The notes: generated by a model from the sequence alone, not told the origin. A stretch of 64,000 nucleotides of DNA from Oscillospiraceae bacterium (GCA_020025545.1 JAHHRX010000006.1:1-64000); one strand, 5' to 3'. Counted from the first letter of the stretch, positions 7,106 through 16,801 are shown. Translations and numbers: made by a program.

Positions 7106-9838
7106 ATGAATAACGAGAATGATAAGCGGGTGAGAAAGGTCTCCAGGCAATCGTGGACCCCGAACCGCTTTCTGCAGGTCAGCAAGGGAATATGGACCGG
7201 CATCTATTCTGTTTTGAAGATTGCTGTGGGTGCTGCCGCTACGGTAGTTCTTATCGGCATTGTGTGTTTATTCGCATTTGTCGGTTTGCTTGCTACCTAT
7301 CTGGAAACGGATATCATGCCCAATTCCGATGTTACTCTGGAGGGCTTCGAACAGAACGGCAACTCCATGGTATATTATGTGGATTCCAACGGAGAGATTC
7401 AGATCCTTCAGAAGCTCTATGCGGATGTGTCCAAGGACTGGGCATACTATGATGAGATCCCGAAAGACCTGATTCATGCAGCTGTGGCGATCGAAGACAA
7501 ACGCTTCTTTGAGCATCAGGGCGTGGACTGGATTCCTACTGTAAAAGCCTGCGTCAATATGTTTGTTGGCTCTCACAGCCAGTTCGGCGGATCGTCTATT
7601 ACCCAGCAGCTGATCAAGAATCTGTTCCTTGAGCAGGATGACAGTGCCGATGATGTGACGGTTCAGAGAAAAGTGCAGGAAATCTTCCGTGCTACCCAGT
7701 TTGAAAAGAAGTACGGCAAGGAAGTCGTTTTGGAGTGGTATCTCAATAAAATCTACCTTGGCGAGCGCTGCAAGGGCGTTAAATCCGCCGCGGCAACATA
7801 TTTCGGCAAGGAACTGGAACATCTGACGGCTGCCGAATGTGCAAGCCTTATCAGTATCACTAATAATCCCTCGCGTTTTAACCCCTACCGTACCGCCCTT
7901 GACAGCGAGGGAAAAACCGGTATGGAACAGAACCGCATTCGTCAGGTCAATACCCTTCACGAAATGTGGAAGCAGGGCTGGCTCACAGAAGAAGAGTATG
8001 AGGAAGCCTATAATCAGGAAATTGTTCTGAAGCGTGGCATCGACGACGGCGACAGAGTTGCTGACTGCCCCAATGATGCCTGCAAATATCACGGGAAAGT
8101 CAGCACCTTTGAGAAGCGTTCTGACGGTGAATATTACTGTCCTGTCTGCGGCGCCAAGACATCTATCGGCGAAAACGCATCCCAGAATGTTTATTCCTGG
8201 TTTGTGGATACCCTTTTGGAAGATGTGGCGCAGATGATGTGTGAGCAATCCGGACTTGAGTGGAACAAGACCACAAAGGACGACTTCAAACGACTGGTCT
8301 GTCAGGGCGGCTATCACATCTATTCCACGCTGGATCTCAAAGCCCAGCAGGCCGTCGATAAGATTTATACGGATCTCAGTCAGATTCCCAAGACGCAGAG
8401 TATGCAGCAGCTGGAATCCGGTATTGTTATGATCGACAATAAGACCGGCGACATAGTTGCTATGGCAGGCGGTGTGGGCGAAAAGAAAATATTCGATGCT
8501 CACAGCTGTGCAACCGATGCAAAGCTCCAGCCCGGTTCTTCTATGAAGCCTTTGGCGGTTTACGGCCCTGCTTTTGAGCTGGGAGTAATCAGTCCTGCCA
8601 CAGTTGTGAAGGATCTTCCGCTTTTCTATAATGACAAGAATCCGTTCCCTAAAAATGTGGACCGCAAGTACTCCTACAGCCGTACCATCCTGGACGGTTT
8701 GGTTAATTCTGTTAACGGTGCCGCTATCAGCACGCTGGATATGATCGGGCTCGAGTACAGCTTTAAATTTGCAAAAGAAAAGTTCGGTCTGTCCACTCTG
8801 GTGGAATCCTATACAAACTCCAACGGAAAGGTATTTTCCGATATTGGCTGGTCTCCTTTGGGCATGGGCGCTCCTACTATTGGTATCAGCGTCCGGGATA
8901 TGAGCAGTGCTTATTCTGCCATTGCCAACAAGGGGGTCTACCGGGAGGCACGAACCTTTACCAAGGTTTATGATAACAACGGCAAAGTAGTTCTGCATAA
9001 TGAGCAGGACAGCAGCCGTATTCTCAGTGAGAAGAGCGCTAATTACCTGACCTACTGCCTGGATAATGCAGTGGATCACGGTACCGGCCGCGCAGCGGAC
9101 CTCAAGAATCTCGGCATCGATGTGGCAGGAAAGACCGGTACTACCGACGCCGGTAAGGATAAGTGGTTCTGCGGCTATACCGGCAGATATACCGCTGCCG
9201 TCTGGTGTGGCTACCGAAATCCCGAGGTTATCAAGCTGGTGGGCAGCAGTGGCAACCCTGCTTGTATGTTGTGGAAGAAAGTCATGGAACCGCTGCACAA
9301 GGGAACTGAGAATGTGCCGATTTATAATAAGACAGGCATGGTGCAGGTGGAAGTGTGTAAGGACAGCGGCAAGCTGGCCACCGACGCCTGCAAGCTGGAT
9401 GCGCGTACCCATGATCACGGCCTCAGCCGGGTAGAGACGGTTTGGGTATATCCCGAGGATGCACCCAAGGAATCCTGCGACAGTCATGTAATCGTAGATT
9501 TCTGCGAAACCTGCAACTGTGCTGCAAATGATCACTGCAAGAAACTGGCACAGTTCGGTCTGGCTACTCTGAGCAAGCGCTCTCTGGTGAAAATGACACC
9601 TCAGGAGGTGCAGGCCATTGCCGAAGCCGGCAGATGCGGCCTTACCAGTCAGTACCTCAGCGATAATTATATCTATCTGGTAGACAAGCAGGGCAACCCT
9701 CTGAATTATACCGGTATCTATGGCGACAAGAATCAGGGAGTCAATGCACCTTACCTCGTGTGCACCAAGCACACCGGCGGATTTGACTGGGGCGATCGTC
9801 CTGAAACAAACCCGACCGAGACAACCCCTGAAGACTAA
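7106..9838 (+). CDS. Bifunctional class A penicillin-binding protein with a cysteine-rich insert
   Basis: It polymerises and cross-links peptidoglycan outside the membrane. The protein is 910 aa. A basic N-terminus is followed by a transmembrane helix (about 30-60). The GT51 glycosyltransferase has EDKRFFEH (catalytic Glu130) and GGSSITQQLIKNLF. The transpeptidase has SSMK (Ser478), SVN (535-537) and KTGT (676-679). Between the two lies an insert with Cys321, Cys326, Cys345 and Cys348, like a zinc ribbon, and the tail is rich in cysteine as well (CETCNCAANDHC). The ATG at 7106 follows GGAGG. It leads the methyltransferase-ecf-truA genes. Confidence 0.93.
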   Translation: MNNENDKRVRKVSRQSWTPNRFLQVSKGIWTGIYSVLKIAVGAAATVVLIGIVCLFAFVGLLATYLETDIMPNSDVTLEGFEQNGNSMVYYVDSNGEIQILQKLYADVSKDWAYYDEIPKDLIHAAVAIEDKRFFEHQGVDWIPTVKACVNMFVGSHSQFGGSSITQQLIKNLFLEQDDSADDVTVQRKVQEIFRATQFEKKYGKEVVLEWYLNKIYLGERCKGVKSAAATYFGKELEHLTAAECASLISITNNPSRFNPYRTALDSEGKTGMEQNRIRQVNTLHEMWKQGWLTEEEYEEAYNQEIVLKRGIDDGDRVADCPNDACKYHGKVSTFEKRSDGEYYCPVCGAKTSIGENASQNVYSWFVDTLLEDVAQMMCEQSGLEWNKTTKDDFKRLVCQGGYHIYSTLDLKAQQAVDKIYTDLSQIPKTQSMQQLESGIVMIDNKTGDIVAMAGGVGEKKIFDAHSCATDAKLQPGSSMKPLAVYGPAFELGVISPATVVKDLPLFYNDKNPFPKNVDRKYSYSRTILDGLVNSVNGAAISTLDMIGLEYSFKFAKEKFGLSTLVESYTNSNGKVFSDIGWSPLGMGAPTIGISVRDMSSAYSAIANKGVYREARTFTKVYDNNGKVVLHNEQDSSRILSEKSANYLTYCLDNAVDHGTGRAADLKNLGIDVAGKTGTTDAGKDKWFCGYTGRYTAAVWCGYRNPEVIKLVGSSGNPACMLWKKVMEPLHKGTENVPIYNKTGMVQVEVCKDSGKLATDACKLDARTHDHGLSRVETVWVYPEDAPKESCDSHVIVDFCETCNCAANDHCKKLAQFGLATLSKRSLVKMTPQEVQAIAEAGRCGLTSQYLSDNYIYLVDKQGNPLNYTGIYGDKNQGVNAPYLVCTKHTGGFDWGDRPETNPTETTPED

Positions 9839-9849
9839 AGGAGAGCACT

Positions 9850-10716
9850 ATGATTTGGATGTCCGATGAATGGAAGGATTACGAAGTCCTTGACACATCT
9901 GACGGAGAGCGTCTGGAGCGGTGGGGAAAATATATCCTCATCCGCCCGGATCCGCAGGTGATTTGGAATACCCCGAAAGACAATCCGGCATGGAGAAAGT
10001 TTGACGCCCGCTATCTGCGTTCCAGTACCGGCGGCGGACATTGGTCCAACCACCATCTGCCGGAGCGCTGGCAGATCCGCTACAAGGATTACCTTACTTT
10101 CAATGTAAAACCTATGAACTTCAAGCATACCGGCGTATTTCCGGAGCAGGCAGCAAACTGGGATTTTATCCGGGAGAAAGTTGCCTCCGCCAATCGTCCC
10201 GTCCGTGTACTGAACCTTTTTGCCTATTCCGGCGGTGCGACACTTGCGGCGGCAGCCGGTGGGGCAGAGGTATACCATGTGGATGCTTCTAAGGGCATGG
10301 TAGCCTGGGCAAAAGAGAACGCACAGGCCTCCGGTCTTGCTGACCGCCCCATCCATTGGATCGTGGATGACTGTGCAAAGTTTATACAGCGTGAAATTCG
10401 CCGGGGCCGGCGATATGACGGTATTATCATGGATCCGCCCAGCTACGGCCGGGGTCCCGGCGGGGAGATATGGAAGATGGAAACCAGCTTCTATCCGTTT
10501 CTGCTGGAGACAGCCAAGCTGCTGACGGATGATCCTCTGTTTGTGATCATCAATTCCTATACCACGGGTCTTGCCCCCTCTGCGGTTGGCTATGCTGCCG
10601 ATGTGGTATTCGGTGAAAAACACGGCGGACATACCGAGGTAGGGGAGCTGGGACTGCCTGTGAAGTCCTCGGGCTTCATGCTGCCCTGCGGATCTACGGG
10701 CCGCTGGACACCTTAA
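9850..10716 (+). CDS. Class I SAM-dependent methyltransferase, RlmI/RlmK-like
   Basis: Probably methylates rRNA, but the target is unproven. The 288-aa protein has the SAM-binding motif VLNLFAYSGGATLAAAA (about residues 118-134), the acidic EVYHVDASKGMV, and IIMDPPSYGRG as motif IV. These match the catalytic domain of 23S rRNA m5C1962 methyltransferases, but the N-terminal PUA domain is missing. It starts 11 bases after the PBP stop with GGAG upstream, so the two are likely co-transcribed. Confidence 0.8.
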   Translation: MIWMSDEWKDYEVLDTSDGERLERWGKYILIRPDPQVIWNTPKDNPAWRKFDARYLRSSTGGGHWSNHHLPERWQIRYKDYLTFNVKPMNFKHTGVFPEQAANWDFIREKVASANRPVRVLNLFAYSGGATLAAAAGGAEVYHVDASKGMVAWAKENAQASGLADRPIHWIVDDCAKFIQREIRRGRRYDGIIMDPPSYGRGPGGEIWKMETSFYPFLLETAKLLTDDPLFVIINSYTTGLAPSAVGYAADVVFGEKHGGHTEVGELGLPVKSSGFMLPCGSTGRWTP

Positions 10717-10732
10717 TTTGGAGGAATGCTAC

Positions 10733-11581
10733 TTGAATACAGCAATTTCCGTTGAACATTTGGCGTTTACTTATCCGGGCGTGTGCGACACGCCCGGTGT
10801 CGCCGTCTTTGAGGACTTTAACCTCAAAATTGAAGAAGGCAGCTTTGTGGCAATTCTTGGCGGCAACGGTTGCGGTAAATCCACCCTCGCAAAGCACTTT
10901 AATTCCATTTTGCTGCCCAGCGGCGGTAAGGTCTATGTGTTTGGCATGGATACGGCAGACGAAGACAAGATCATTGCCCTGCGGCGAACGACCGGCATGG
11001 TTTTCCAAAATCCGGATAACCAGATTGTTGCCAATGTGGTGGAAGAGGATGTGGCGTTTGGCCCGGAAAATCTGGGCGTTGCCAGCCCTGAGATCCGCAG
11101 AAGAGTCGATGATGCCTTAAAACAGGTAGATATGTACGAATATCGCCAGCACGCTCCCCATCTGCTTTCCGGCGGACAGAAGCAGCGGGTTGCCATTGCA
11201 GGTATCATTGCAATGGAACCCAAATGCATCGTTTTGGACGAGCCTACGGCTATGCTGGATCCCCGTGGACGCCGTGAGGTTATCGATACCATCACCCGCC
11301 TGAATCGGGAAAAAGGAATCACTGTGGTTCTGATTACCCACCATATGGACGAGGCATCAAAGGCTCAGCGTGTGGTGGTTATGAATGACGGCGCAGTGGT
11401 TGCTGACGGCACCCCACAGGAGGTTTTTGCCCAAGTGGAGCTGCTGCACAAAATCGGCTTGGGCGCCCCGGAGACCGTTGAGCTTTGCTGGCAGCTCAAT
11501 CAGCAGGGCTTTCGTCTGCCCTTGGATAAACTGGATCCTGAAGAATGCGCGCAGGCACTTTATGATTATCTGAAGGCCTAA
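10733..11581 (+). CDS. ecfA1: Energy-coupling factor transporter ATPase EcfA1
   Basis: One of the two ATPases that power the shared ECF module for vitamin and metal uptake. The 282-aa protein has Walker A GGNGCGKST, Q-loop MVFQNPDNQ, signature LSGGQKQR and Walker B CIVLDEPTAM followed by the switch His in TVVLITHHMDE. The start is TTG at 10733, eight bases after GGAGG; the in-frame TTG at 10718 would overlap that site. The ecfA1-ecfA2-ecfT-truA order is conserved in Firmicutes, though usually after ribosomal genes. No substrate-binding S component is present. Confidence 0.93.
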   Translation: MNTAISVEHLAFTYPGVCDTPGVAVFEDFNLKIEEGSFVAILGGNGCGKSTLAKHFNSILLPSGGKVYVFGMDTADEDKIIALRRTTGMVFQNPDNQIVANVVEEDVAFGPENLGVASPEIRRRVDDALKQVDMYEYRQHAPHLLSGGQKQRVAIAGIIAMEPKCIVLDEPTAMLDPRGRREVIDTITRLNREKGITVVLITHHMDEASKAQRVVVMNDGAVVADGTPQEVFAQVELLHKIGLGAPETVELCWQLNQQGFRLPLDKLDPEECAQALYDYLKA

Positions 11582-11598
11582 CCCGCAGGAGGTAGAAA

Positions 11599-12462
11599 AT
11601 GGCACCAATTTTAGAGATAAAAGACCTGACCCATGTTTACAGCGCCGGAACGCCTTTTGAGCATACCGCACTGAATCATGTGTCTTTCAGCGTGGAGCGT
11701 GGAGAATTTATCGGTATTATCGGTCACACCGGTTCCGGCAAATCCACCTTGATGCAGCATATGAACGGACTTTTGAAGCCCACCTCCGGCAGTGTTGTGC
11801 TGGACGGAAAGGATATCTGGTCCGATAAGATTTTGACTCGGCAGGCAAGATTCCGCGTGGGTCTGGTTTTCCAGTACCCGGAGTACCAGCTTTTTGAGGA
11901 GACGGTCTATAAAGATATCGCCTTTGGCCCTAAAAACATGGGGCTTGATGCGAAGGAAATTGACCGCCGAGTGCGGGAGTCTGCCGATTTTGTCGGTGTG
12001 ACCCCGGAGCAGCTGGAGGTTTCTCCTTTTGATCTGTCCGGCGGACAGAAGCGGCGTGTGGCAATTGCCGGCGTGATTGCGATGGAGCCGGAGGTATTGA
12101 TCCTGGACGAGCCTACGGCGGGACTGGATCCCATTGGCAGAGCGGAGATCCTTGAGAACATTGAGCGTTACCGCAAAGCCAAAAATGCCACCATTATGAT
12201 GGTCAGCCACTCCATGAACGATGTGGCAAGACTTACGGACCGGCTTTTGGTTATGAACCACGCCGAGCTTGCCATGGATGCAGTTCCGGGTGAAGTGTTC
12301 CGCCGTACAGATGAGCTGCTGGAAATGGGCCTGGATATCCCGGATGTGACCCGGGTTTTTCTGCGCCTAAGAGAGCTGGGACTGCCGGTGGAACCGATCT
12401 ACACCATGGAGCAGGCTATTTCTGCCTTGCGTCAGCTGAAAGAAGGTGCTGCCCATGCTTAA
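11599..12462 (+). CDS. ecfA2: Energy-coupling factor transporter ATPase EcfA2
   Basis: The second ATPase of the ECF module, pairing with EcfA1. At 287 aa it has Walker A GHTGSGKST, Q-loop LVFQYPEYQLFEET, signature LSGGQKRR and Walker B VLILDEPTAGLDP. The YPEYQLF form is typical of EcfA2 rather than EcfA1. The ATG at 11599 follows GCAGGAGG, 17 bases after ecfA1. Its end overlaps ecfT by 8 bases, which suggests coupled translation. Confidence 0.94.
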   Translation: MAPILEIKDLTHVYSAGTPFEHTALNHVSFSVERGEFIGIIGHTGSGKSTLMQHMNGLLKPTSGSVVLDGKDIWSDKILTRQARFRVGLVFQYPEYQLFEETVYKDIAFGPKNMGLDAKEIDRRVRESADFVGVTPEQLEVSPFDLSGGQKRRVAIAGVIAMEPEVLILDEPTAGLDPIGRAEILENIERYRKAKNATIMMVSHSMNDVARLTDRLLVMNHAELAMDAVPGEVFRRTDELLEMGLDIPDVTRVFLRLRELGLPVEPIYTMEQAISALRQLKEGAAHA

Positions 12463-13261
12463 AGATATTACCCTCGGTCAGTATTTCCCGGGCAATTCCA
12501 TTATCCATCGCCTGGACCCCCGAACGAAGCTGATTGTTCTTTTGGTCTACATTGTGGCTTTGTTCTGTGCCGTGAACTGGATTTCCTACGGCGTGATTCT
12601 GGTAATTTTACTGGTCAGTATTCACATTTCAAAGGTCCCCGGCAAGTCATTCCTGCGTGGCATGAAGCCGCTGGTATTTATTTTGATATTCACGGCTATT
12701 CTGAATCTCTTCTTTACACAGGGCGAAACGGTTCTGGTACATTTCTGGGGCATTACCATCACTCTGGAAGGTGTTGTGCGGGCCGTTTTCATGCTGGGAA
12801 GAATTTTGATGCTGATCACCGGCACCTTCCTGCTGACATATACCACTTCTCCGATTTCTCTGACGGATGGTTTGGAATCCCTGCTAGGACCGCTGAAAAA
12901 GATCCATGTGCCCGTTCACGAGCTCAGCATGATGATGTGCATTGCTCTGCGATTCATTCCCACCCTTATTGAGGAAACGGACAAGATCATGGCAGCCCAG
13001 AAGGCAAGAGGCGCTGATTTTGAAACCGGTAAGCTCATGGAACGTGTCCGTGCGCTGATCCCCATTCTGGTACCGCTTTTCATCAGCGCTTTCCGCAGAG
13101 CCGATGAACTGGCAACGGCTATGGAGTGCCGGTGCTATCAGGGAGATGTGGGACGGACAAAAATGAAACTGCTGCGGTATCATCTCCATGATTTTGTGAC
13201 CTTCGGAGTCAGTGCTGCACTGCTGGCAGGTGTTTTGATCCTGCGAAATTTTGGACTTTGA
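12455..13261 (+). CDS. ecfT: Energy-coupling factor transporter transmembrane protein EcfT
   Basis: The membrane scaffold that links EcfA1/A2 to interchangeable S components. The 268-aa protein starts MLKDITLGQYFPGNS, has HRLDPRTKL before the first helix, about five to six membrane segments, and the cytoplasmic coupling motifs with KARGADFE (around residues 186-193) and AMECRCYQG. I start it at the ATG at 12455 inside the end of ecfA2; an in-frame GTG nine bases upstream is less likely. Confidence 0.93.
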   Translation: MLKDITLGQYFPGNSIIHRLDPRTKLIVLLVYIVALFCAVNWISYGVILVILLVSIHISKVPGKSFLRGMKPLVFILIFTAILNLFFTQGETVLVHFWGITITLEGVVRAVFMLGRILMLITGTFLLTYTTSPISLTDGLESLLGPLKKIHVPVHELSMMMCIALRFIPTLIEETDKIMAAQKARGADFETGKLMERVRALIPILVPLFISAFRRADELATAMECRCYQGDVGRTKMKLLRYHLHDFVTFGVSAALLAGVLILRNFGL

Positions 13262-13270
13262 GGTTAGAGT

Positions 13271-14041
13271 ATGCGCAATATTGCCATTTTTTTAACATAT
13301 CTCGGCACGGCCTATCACGGCTGGCAGGTGCAGAAAAATCTGCCAACCGTGGCTCAGACTGTGGAAAAAGCAGCTGCGATGGTGGTAGGGCACAGTGTCC
13401 ACGTAACAGGCTGCGGCCGCACAGATGCAGGCGTGCACGCAAAATGCTATGTGGCAAACTTCCGCACTTCCTCCACCATTCCCAGCGATCGGCTGCCATA
13501 CGCTCTCAATACCCACCTGCCGGAGGATATTGTGGTGACGAAGGCCTTTGATGTTCATGAGAATTTCAACGCCATCGGCTCCTGCGTTCGGAAAGAGTAT
13601 ACCTACATGATCTATAATTCCCGGCTGAAGGATCCCTTCTATGTGAACCGGGCACTGTTTTACCCCAAGCATCTGGATGAAAAGATTATGCAGGCGGCGG
13701 CCTCGCAATTTATCGGTACGCACGATTTCGCGGCCGTGCGCAGTGTGGGCACTGATGTCAAATCCACTGTCCGCACCGTATACTATTATAATGTGGAGCG
13801 GCAGGGAAATGTGATATTGCTGCGGGTCTGTGCCAACGGCTTTCTTTATAACATGGCGCGTGCCATGGCGGGAACCGTAATCTATGCCGCAGAAGGAAAG
13901 ATTCAGCCTGAGGACATCGGAAAGATTCTCGATTCCGGAAACCGTACTGCCGCAGGCCCCACGGTGCCGCCGGGGGGACTGTATATGACCCACCTGTGGT
14001 ATGATGACGGAACTGAAAAATTTGAATGTACCAGCGACTGA
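13271..14041 (+). CDS. truA: tRNA pseudouridine(38-40) synthase TruA
   Basis: Makes pseudouridine at positions 38-40 of the tRNA anticodon arm. The 256-aa protein has YLGTAYHGWQ near the N-terminus and the catalytic Asp in GCGRTDAGVHA (about residue 51). FLYNMARAMAGT lies in the C-terminal half. It follows ecfT after 9 bases and closes this run of plus-strand genes. Confidence 0.95.
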   Translation: MRNIAIFLTYLGTAYHGWQVQKNLPTVAQTVEKAAAMVVGHSVHVTGCGRTDAGVHAKCYVANFRTSSTIPSDRLPYALNTHLPEDIVVTKAFDVHENFNAIGSCVRKEYTYMIYNSRLKDPFYVNRALFYPKHLDEKIMQAAASQFIGTHDFAAVRSVGTDVKSTVRTVYYYNVERQGNVILLRVCANGFLYNMARAMAGTVIYAAEGKIQPEDIGKILDSGNRTAAGPTVPPGGLYMTHLWYDDGTEKFECTSD

Positions 14042-14131
14042 AAAATGTTTATAGTTTGTTTGATATTTTTTGCGAATTGTGTGCTACACTGTGGCATAGA
14101 AGATATACCCGGCTGAAACGGAGTGATGGAT

Positions 14132-16435
14132 ATGCAACCGAAGTTATGTACAAAGTGCAAAAAAAATATTGCCGTGGTTTTCATTACGAAAATTGAAAAC
14201 GGCGTGACCATGAATGAGGGCTACTGCCTCAAGTGTGCCCGGAGTCTGGGAATTCCTCAGATTGACGATGCAGTGAAGCAGATGGGCTTTTCTGAGGAGG
14301 ATTTAGATTCCCTCAGCGATGAAATGAGCAGTATGTTCGGCCAGATCGACCAGACAGAAAACGATGAGGACGATATCGACAGCCAGACTGCCACTTTCCC
14401 GATGCTTAATCAGCTTTTTGGTTCCGCAATGCCTGCGAATCCTTCTGAGCAGGACAATACACCTGCCATTCAGGAGCCGGAAAAAGGCAGTTCCGAGGAA
14501 AAAAACGGGCGTAAGAAGCATAAAAAGCATAAATTTCTGGACAGCTACTGTCTGAATCTTACAGGCAGAGCCAGAGAAGGAAAACTCGACAAGGTCATCG
14601 GCCGTGATGTGGAGACAGAGCGGATCATTCAGATTCTGAACCGCCGCCAGAAAAACAATCCCTGTCTGATTGGTGAGCCCGGTGTTGGTAAAACTGCTAT
14701 TGCTGAGGGTCTTGCTCAGCGGATCGTTGCCGGAGATGTGCCGTTCAAGCTGCGGGATAAGGAAGTTTTCCTTCTGGATCTGACGGCTCTTGTTGCCGGC
14801 ACCCAGTTCCGCGGACAGTTCGAAAGTCGAATGAAGAGCCTGATCGGAGAGATCAAGGAGTGCGGAAACATCATCCTTGTGATTGACGAGGTGCACAATC
14901 TGGTGGGAGCCGGTGATGCAGAGGGCTCTATGAATGCTGCCAACATTCTGAAGCCGGCCCTTTCCCGAGGGGAAATTCAGGTGATTGGTGCAACCACCTT
15001 CAATGAATACCGTAAGCATATCGAGAAGGATTCTGCGTTGGAGCGGCGATTCCAGCCGGTGACGGTGGCTGAGCCCAGTATCGAGGAAGCCTGCCAGATT
15101 ATGCAGGGCATCGCCAAGAGCTATGCAGATTTCCACGGCGTTTCCATTTCGCCGGAAATCGCGCGGCAGTGTGTTGTGCTGTCTGAGCGGTATATTACCG
15201 ACCGTTTCCTTCCGGATAAGGCCATTGACCTGCTGGACGAAGCCTGTTCCGATGTAAACCTCCGCTGCAAGGAAATCTCTCAGCTGGCGGAGCTTAAGAA
15301 GGAGCGGGACGATTATGAGCTGGAACTGCAAATGCTTACCGAGGACACGGAGCATGAGCATTATGAGCGCCTTGCAGAGATCCGCAGCCGTCTTTGCCGA
15401 CTGGCTGACCAGATTGAAAAACTGGAGCAGACACCGCCCCCTGCGGTGACCATCGAGAATCTGGCACGGATCATTGAGCTTTGGACAAAGATTCCCGCCA
15501 CCAAGATCAAGGCACAGGAATACCAGCAAATCAGCGGCCTGCAGGATCGTCTGAAGGAACATATTGTAGGACAGGATGAGGCTGTGGATGCGGTAGCAAG
15601 AGCAATCCGCCGCCACAGAGTCGGAATTTCCGCCAAGAAACGCCCGGCATCCTTTATCTTTGTGGGCCCCACAGGCGTGGGTAAGACCGAGCTTGTGAAG
15701 TGCCTTGCAAATGACCTCTTCGACAGTGTAGACAGCCTGATCCGGCTGGATATGTCGGAATATATGGAAAAGCACACGGTTTCCAAGCTGATCGGTTCGC
15801 CTCCCGGCTATGTGGGCTATGACGAGGCAGGACAGCTGACGGAGCAGATCCGGCGCAAGCCTTACAGCGTGGTGCTTTTCGATGAAATCGAAAAGGCCCA
15901 TCCGGATGTGCTGAACATACTGCTGCAGGTGCTGGATGACGGCAGAATCACGGATTCTCAGGGCCGGACGGTGAATTTTGAAAATACTGTTATCGTTATG
16001 ACATCCAATGCCGGCTCTGAGGGCAGAGTAGGCGGCATGGGTTTCGGACGCAGTGACAGCGACCTGGTGAGAGAAAAGACTATGAAGGCTCTTTCCGAGT
16101 TCCTGCGGCCTGAATTTATCAATCGTGTGGATGAGATCATCACCTTTAACCATTTGACGGAAGAAAACTTCCTGGGCATTGCGGATATTATGCTCAGCGA
16201 GCTGAAGCAGAGCCTCAAGGATCGCGGACTCACTGTCACATGGGATGATGAGTTGCGCCGTCTGCTGGTAAGGAAGGCATATTCCATTGTCTACGGTGCC
16301 AGAAATCTGCGCCGTGTCATCCAGAAGGAACTGGAAGACCCCATTGCAGAAAAAATCATCGACTCCTTTGAAACGCCCATCAGCGGCATAGAAATTTCGG
16401 TGCATGACGGTAATATCACTGTGGAAGCAAAATAA
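14132..16435 (+). CDS. clpE: ClpE-type AAA+ unfoldase with N-terminal zinc finger
   Basis: A Hsp100/Clp ATPase expected to unfold proteins for ClpP. The 767-aa protein has a Cys4 zinc finger at residues 5-36 (CTKC and CLKC pairs), an acidic then lysine-rich linker (about 60-130), AAA1 with GEPGVGKT, a short coiled coil, and AAA2 with GPTGVGKTE. It lacks the double Clp_N repeat of ClpC. GMGF in AAA2 may be the ClpP-binding loop. I start at the ATG at 14132, eight bases after GGAG; an earlier ATG at 14126 is too close. No clpP or ctsR is nearby. Confidence 0.8.
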   Translation: MQPKLCTKCKKNIAVVFITKIENGVTMNEGYCLKCARSLGIPQIDDAVKQMGFSEEDLDSLSDEMSSMFGQIDQTENDEDDIDSQTATFPMLNQLFGSAMPANPSEQDNTPAIQEPEKGSSEEKNGRKKHKKHKFLDSYCLNLTGRAREGKLDKVIGRDVETERIIQILNRRQKNNPCLIGEPGVGKTAIAEGLAQRIVAGDVPFKLRDKEVFLLDLTALVAGTQFRGQFESRMKSLIGEIKECGNIILVIDEVHNLVGAGDAEGSMNAANILKPALSRGEIQVIGATTFNEYRKHIEKDSALERRFQPVTVAEPSIEEACQIMQGIAKSYADFHGVSISPEIARQCVVLSERYITDRFLPDKAIDLLDEACSDVNLRCKEISQLAELKKERDDYELELQMLTEDTEHEHYERLAEIRSRLCRLADQIEKLEQTPPPAVTIENLARIIELWTKIPATKIKAQEYQQISGLQDRLKEHIVGQDEAVDAVARAIRRHRVGISAKKRPASFIFVGPTGVGKTELVKCLANDLFDSVDSLIRLDMSEYMEKHTVSKLIGSPPGYVGYDEAGQLTEQIRRKPYSVVLFDEIEKAHPDVLNILLQVLDDGRITDSQGRTVNFENTVIVMTSNAGSEGRVGGMGFGRSDSDLVREKTMKALSEFLRPEFINRVDEIITFNHLTEENFLGIADIMLSELKQSLKDRGLTVTWDDELRRLLVRKAYSIVYGARNLRRVIQKELEDPIAEKIIDSFETPISGIEISVHDGNITVEAK

Positions 16436-16440
16436 AATCA

Positions 16441-16468
16441 GAGACCGACATCGCTTGATGTCGGTCTC
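16441..16468 (+). terminator. Terminator after the ClpE-type gene
   Basis: GAGACCGACATC and its complement form a 12-bp stem with a GCTT loop, then TTTG. Confidence 0.85.
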
Positions 16469-16489
16469 TTTGCATGTGGGATGCCGATG

Positions 16490-16660
16490 TCACAGATCCA
16501 ATTCGTCGGCGACTTTGGTCGCTACCTGCTCCACGGTATCTTCCACAGTACGGGCTGTACGGTCCGCAAATTTTCTTACGGGACATTGCTTTGGCAGCAT
16601 CATTACCGTGACGGCACCTACTGCCATACCAAGAACCATTCCCAATCCTATGCCTTTCAT
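16490..16660 (-). CDS. Small YtxH-like membrane protein
   Basis: A 56-aa protein with a glycine-rich hydrophobic segment MKGIGLGMVLGMAVGAVTVMM followed by a charged amphipathic helix (RTARTVEDTVEQVATKVADEL). This resembles small YtxH-type general stress proteins, but the match is loose. I chose the ATG at 16660; an AGGGG lies rather far upstream. A longer frame starting at 16714 has no ribosome-binding site. It is convergent with the ClpE-type gene. Confidence 0.5.
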   Translation of the reverse strand: MKGIGLGMVLGMAVGAVTVMMLPKQCPVRKFADRTARTVEDTVEQVATKVADELDL

Positions 16661-16771
16661 TTCCGTGATTTCACCCCTTTCGCTTTCAGTATGCCCGCCG
16701 AAAAATGAAATCATGTTGGAAAAATAAAGAGCATTTGGCTTTTACTATTGTTTTTGGTGGTTTCTGTGTGC

Positions 16772-16777
16772 TATAAT
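16772..16777 (+). promoter_or_regulatory. Extended -10 promoter of the OMPDC-like gene
   Basis: TGTGCTATAAT, with TGN before TATAAT. The -35 is poor. Confidence 0.65.
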
Positions 16778-16801
16778 AAATAAAAAGAGGCAAGGTGATG
16801 T

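Noticed and set aside
4216..9772. Very long open frames antisense to the foldase gene (4216-5886, +) and to the PBP gene (7268-9772, -)
   Set aside because: They mirror strong, family-matching genes on the other strand and arise from codon bias; no ribosome-binding site or recognisable domain.
14303..16405. 700-aa open frame antisense to the ClpE-type gene
   Set aside because: The sense strand encodes a clear AAA+ protein; the antisense product has no family features.
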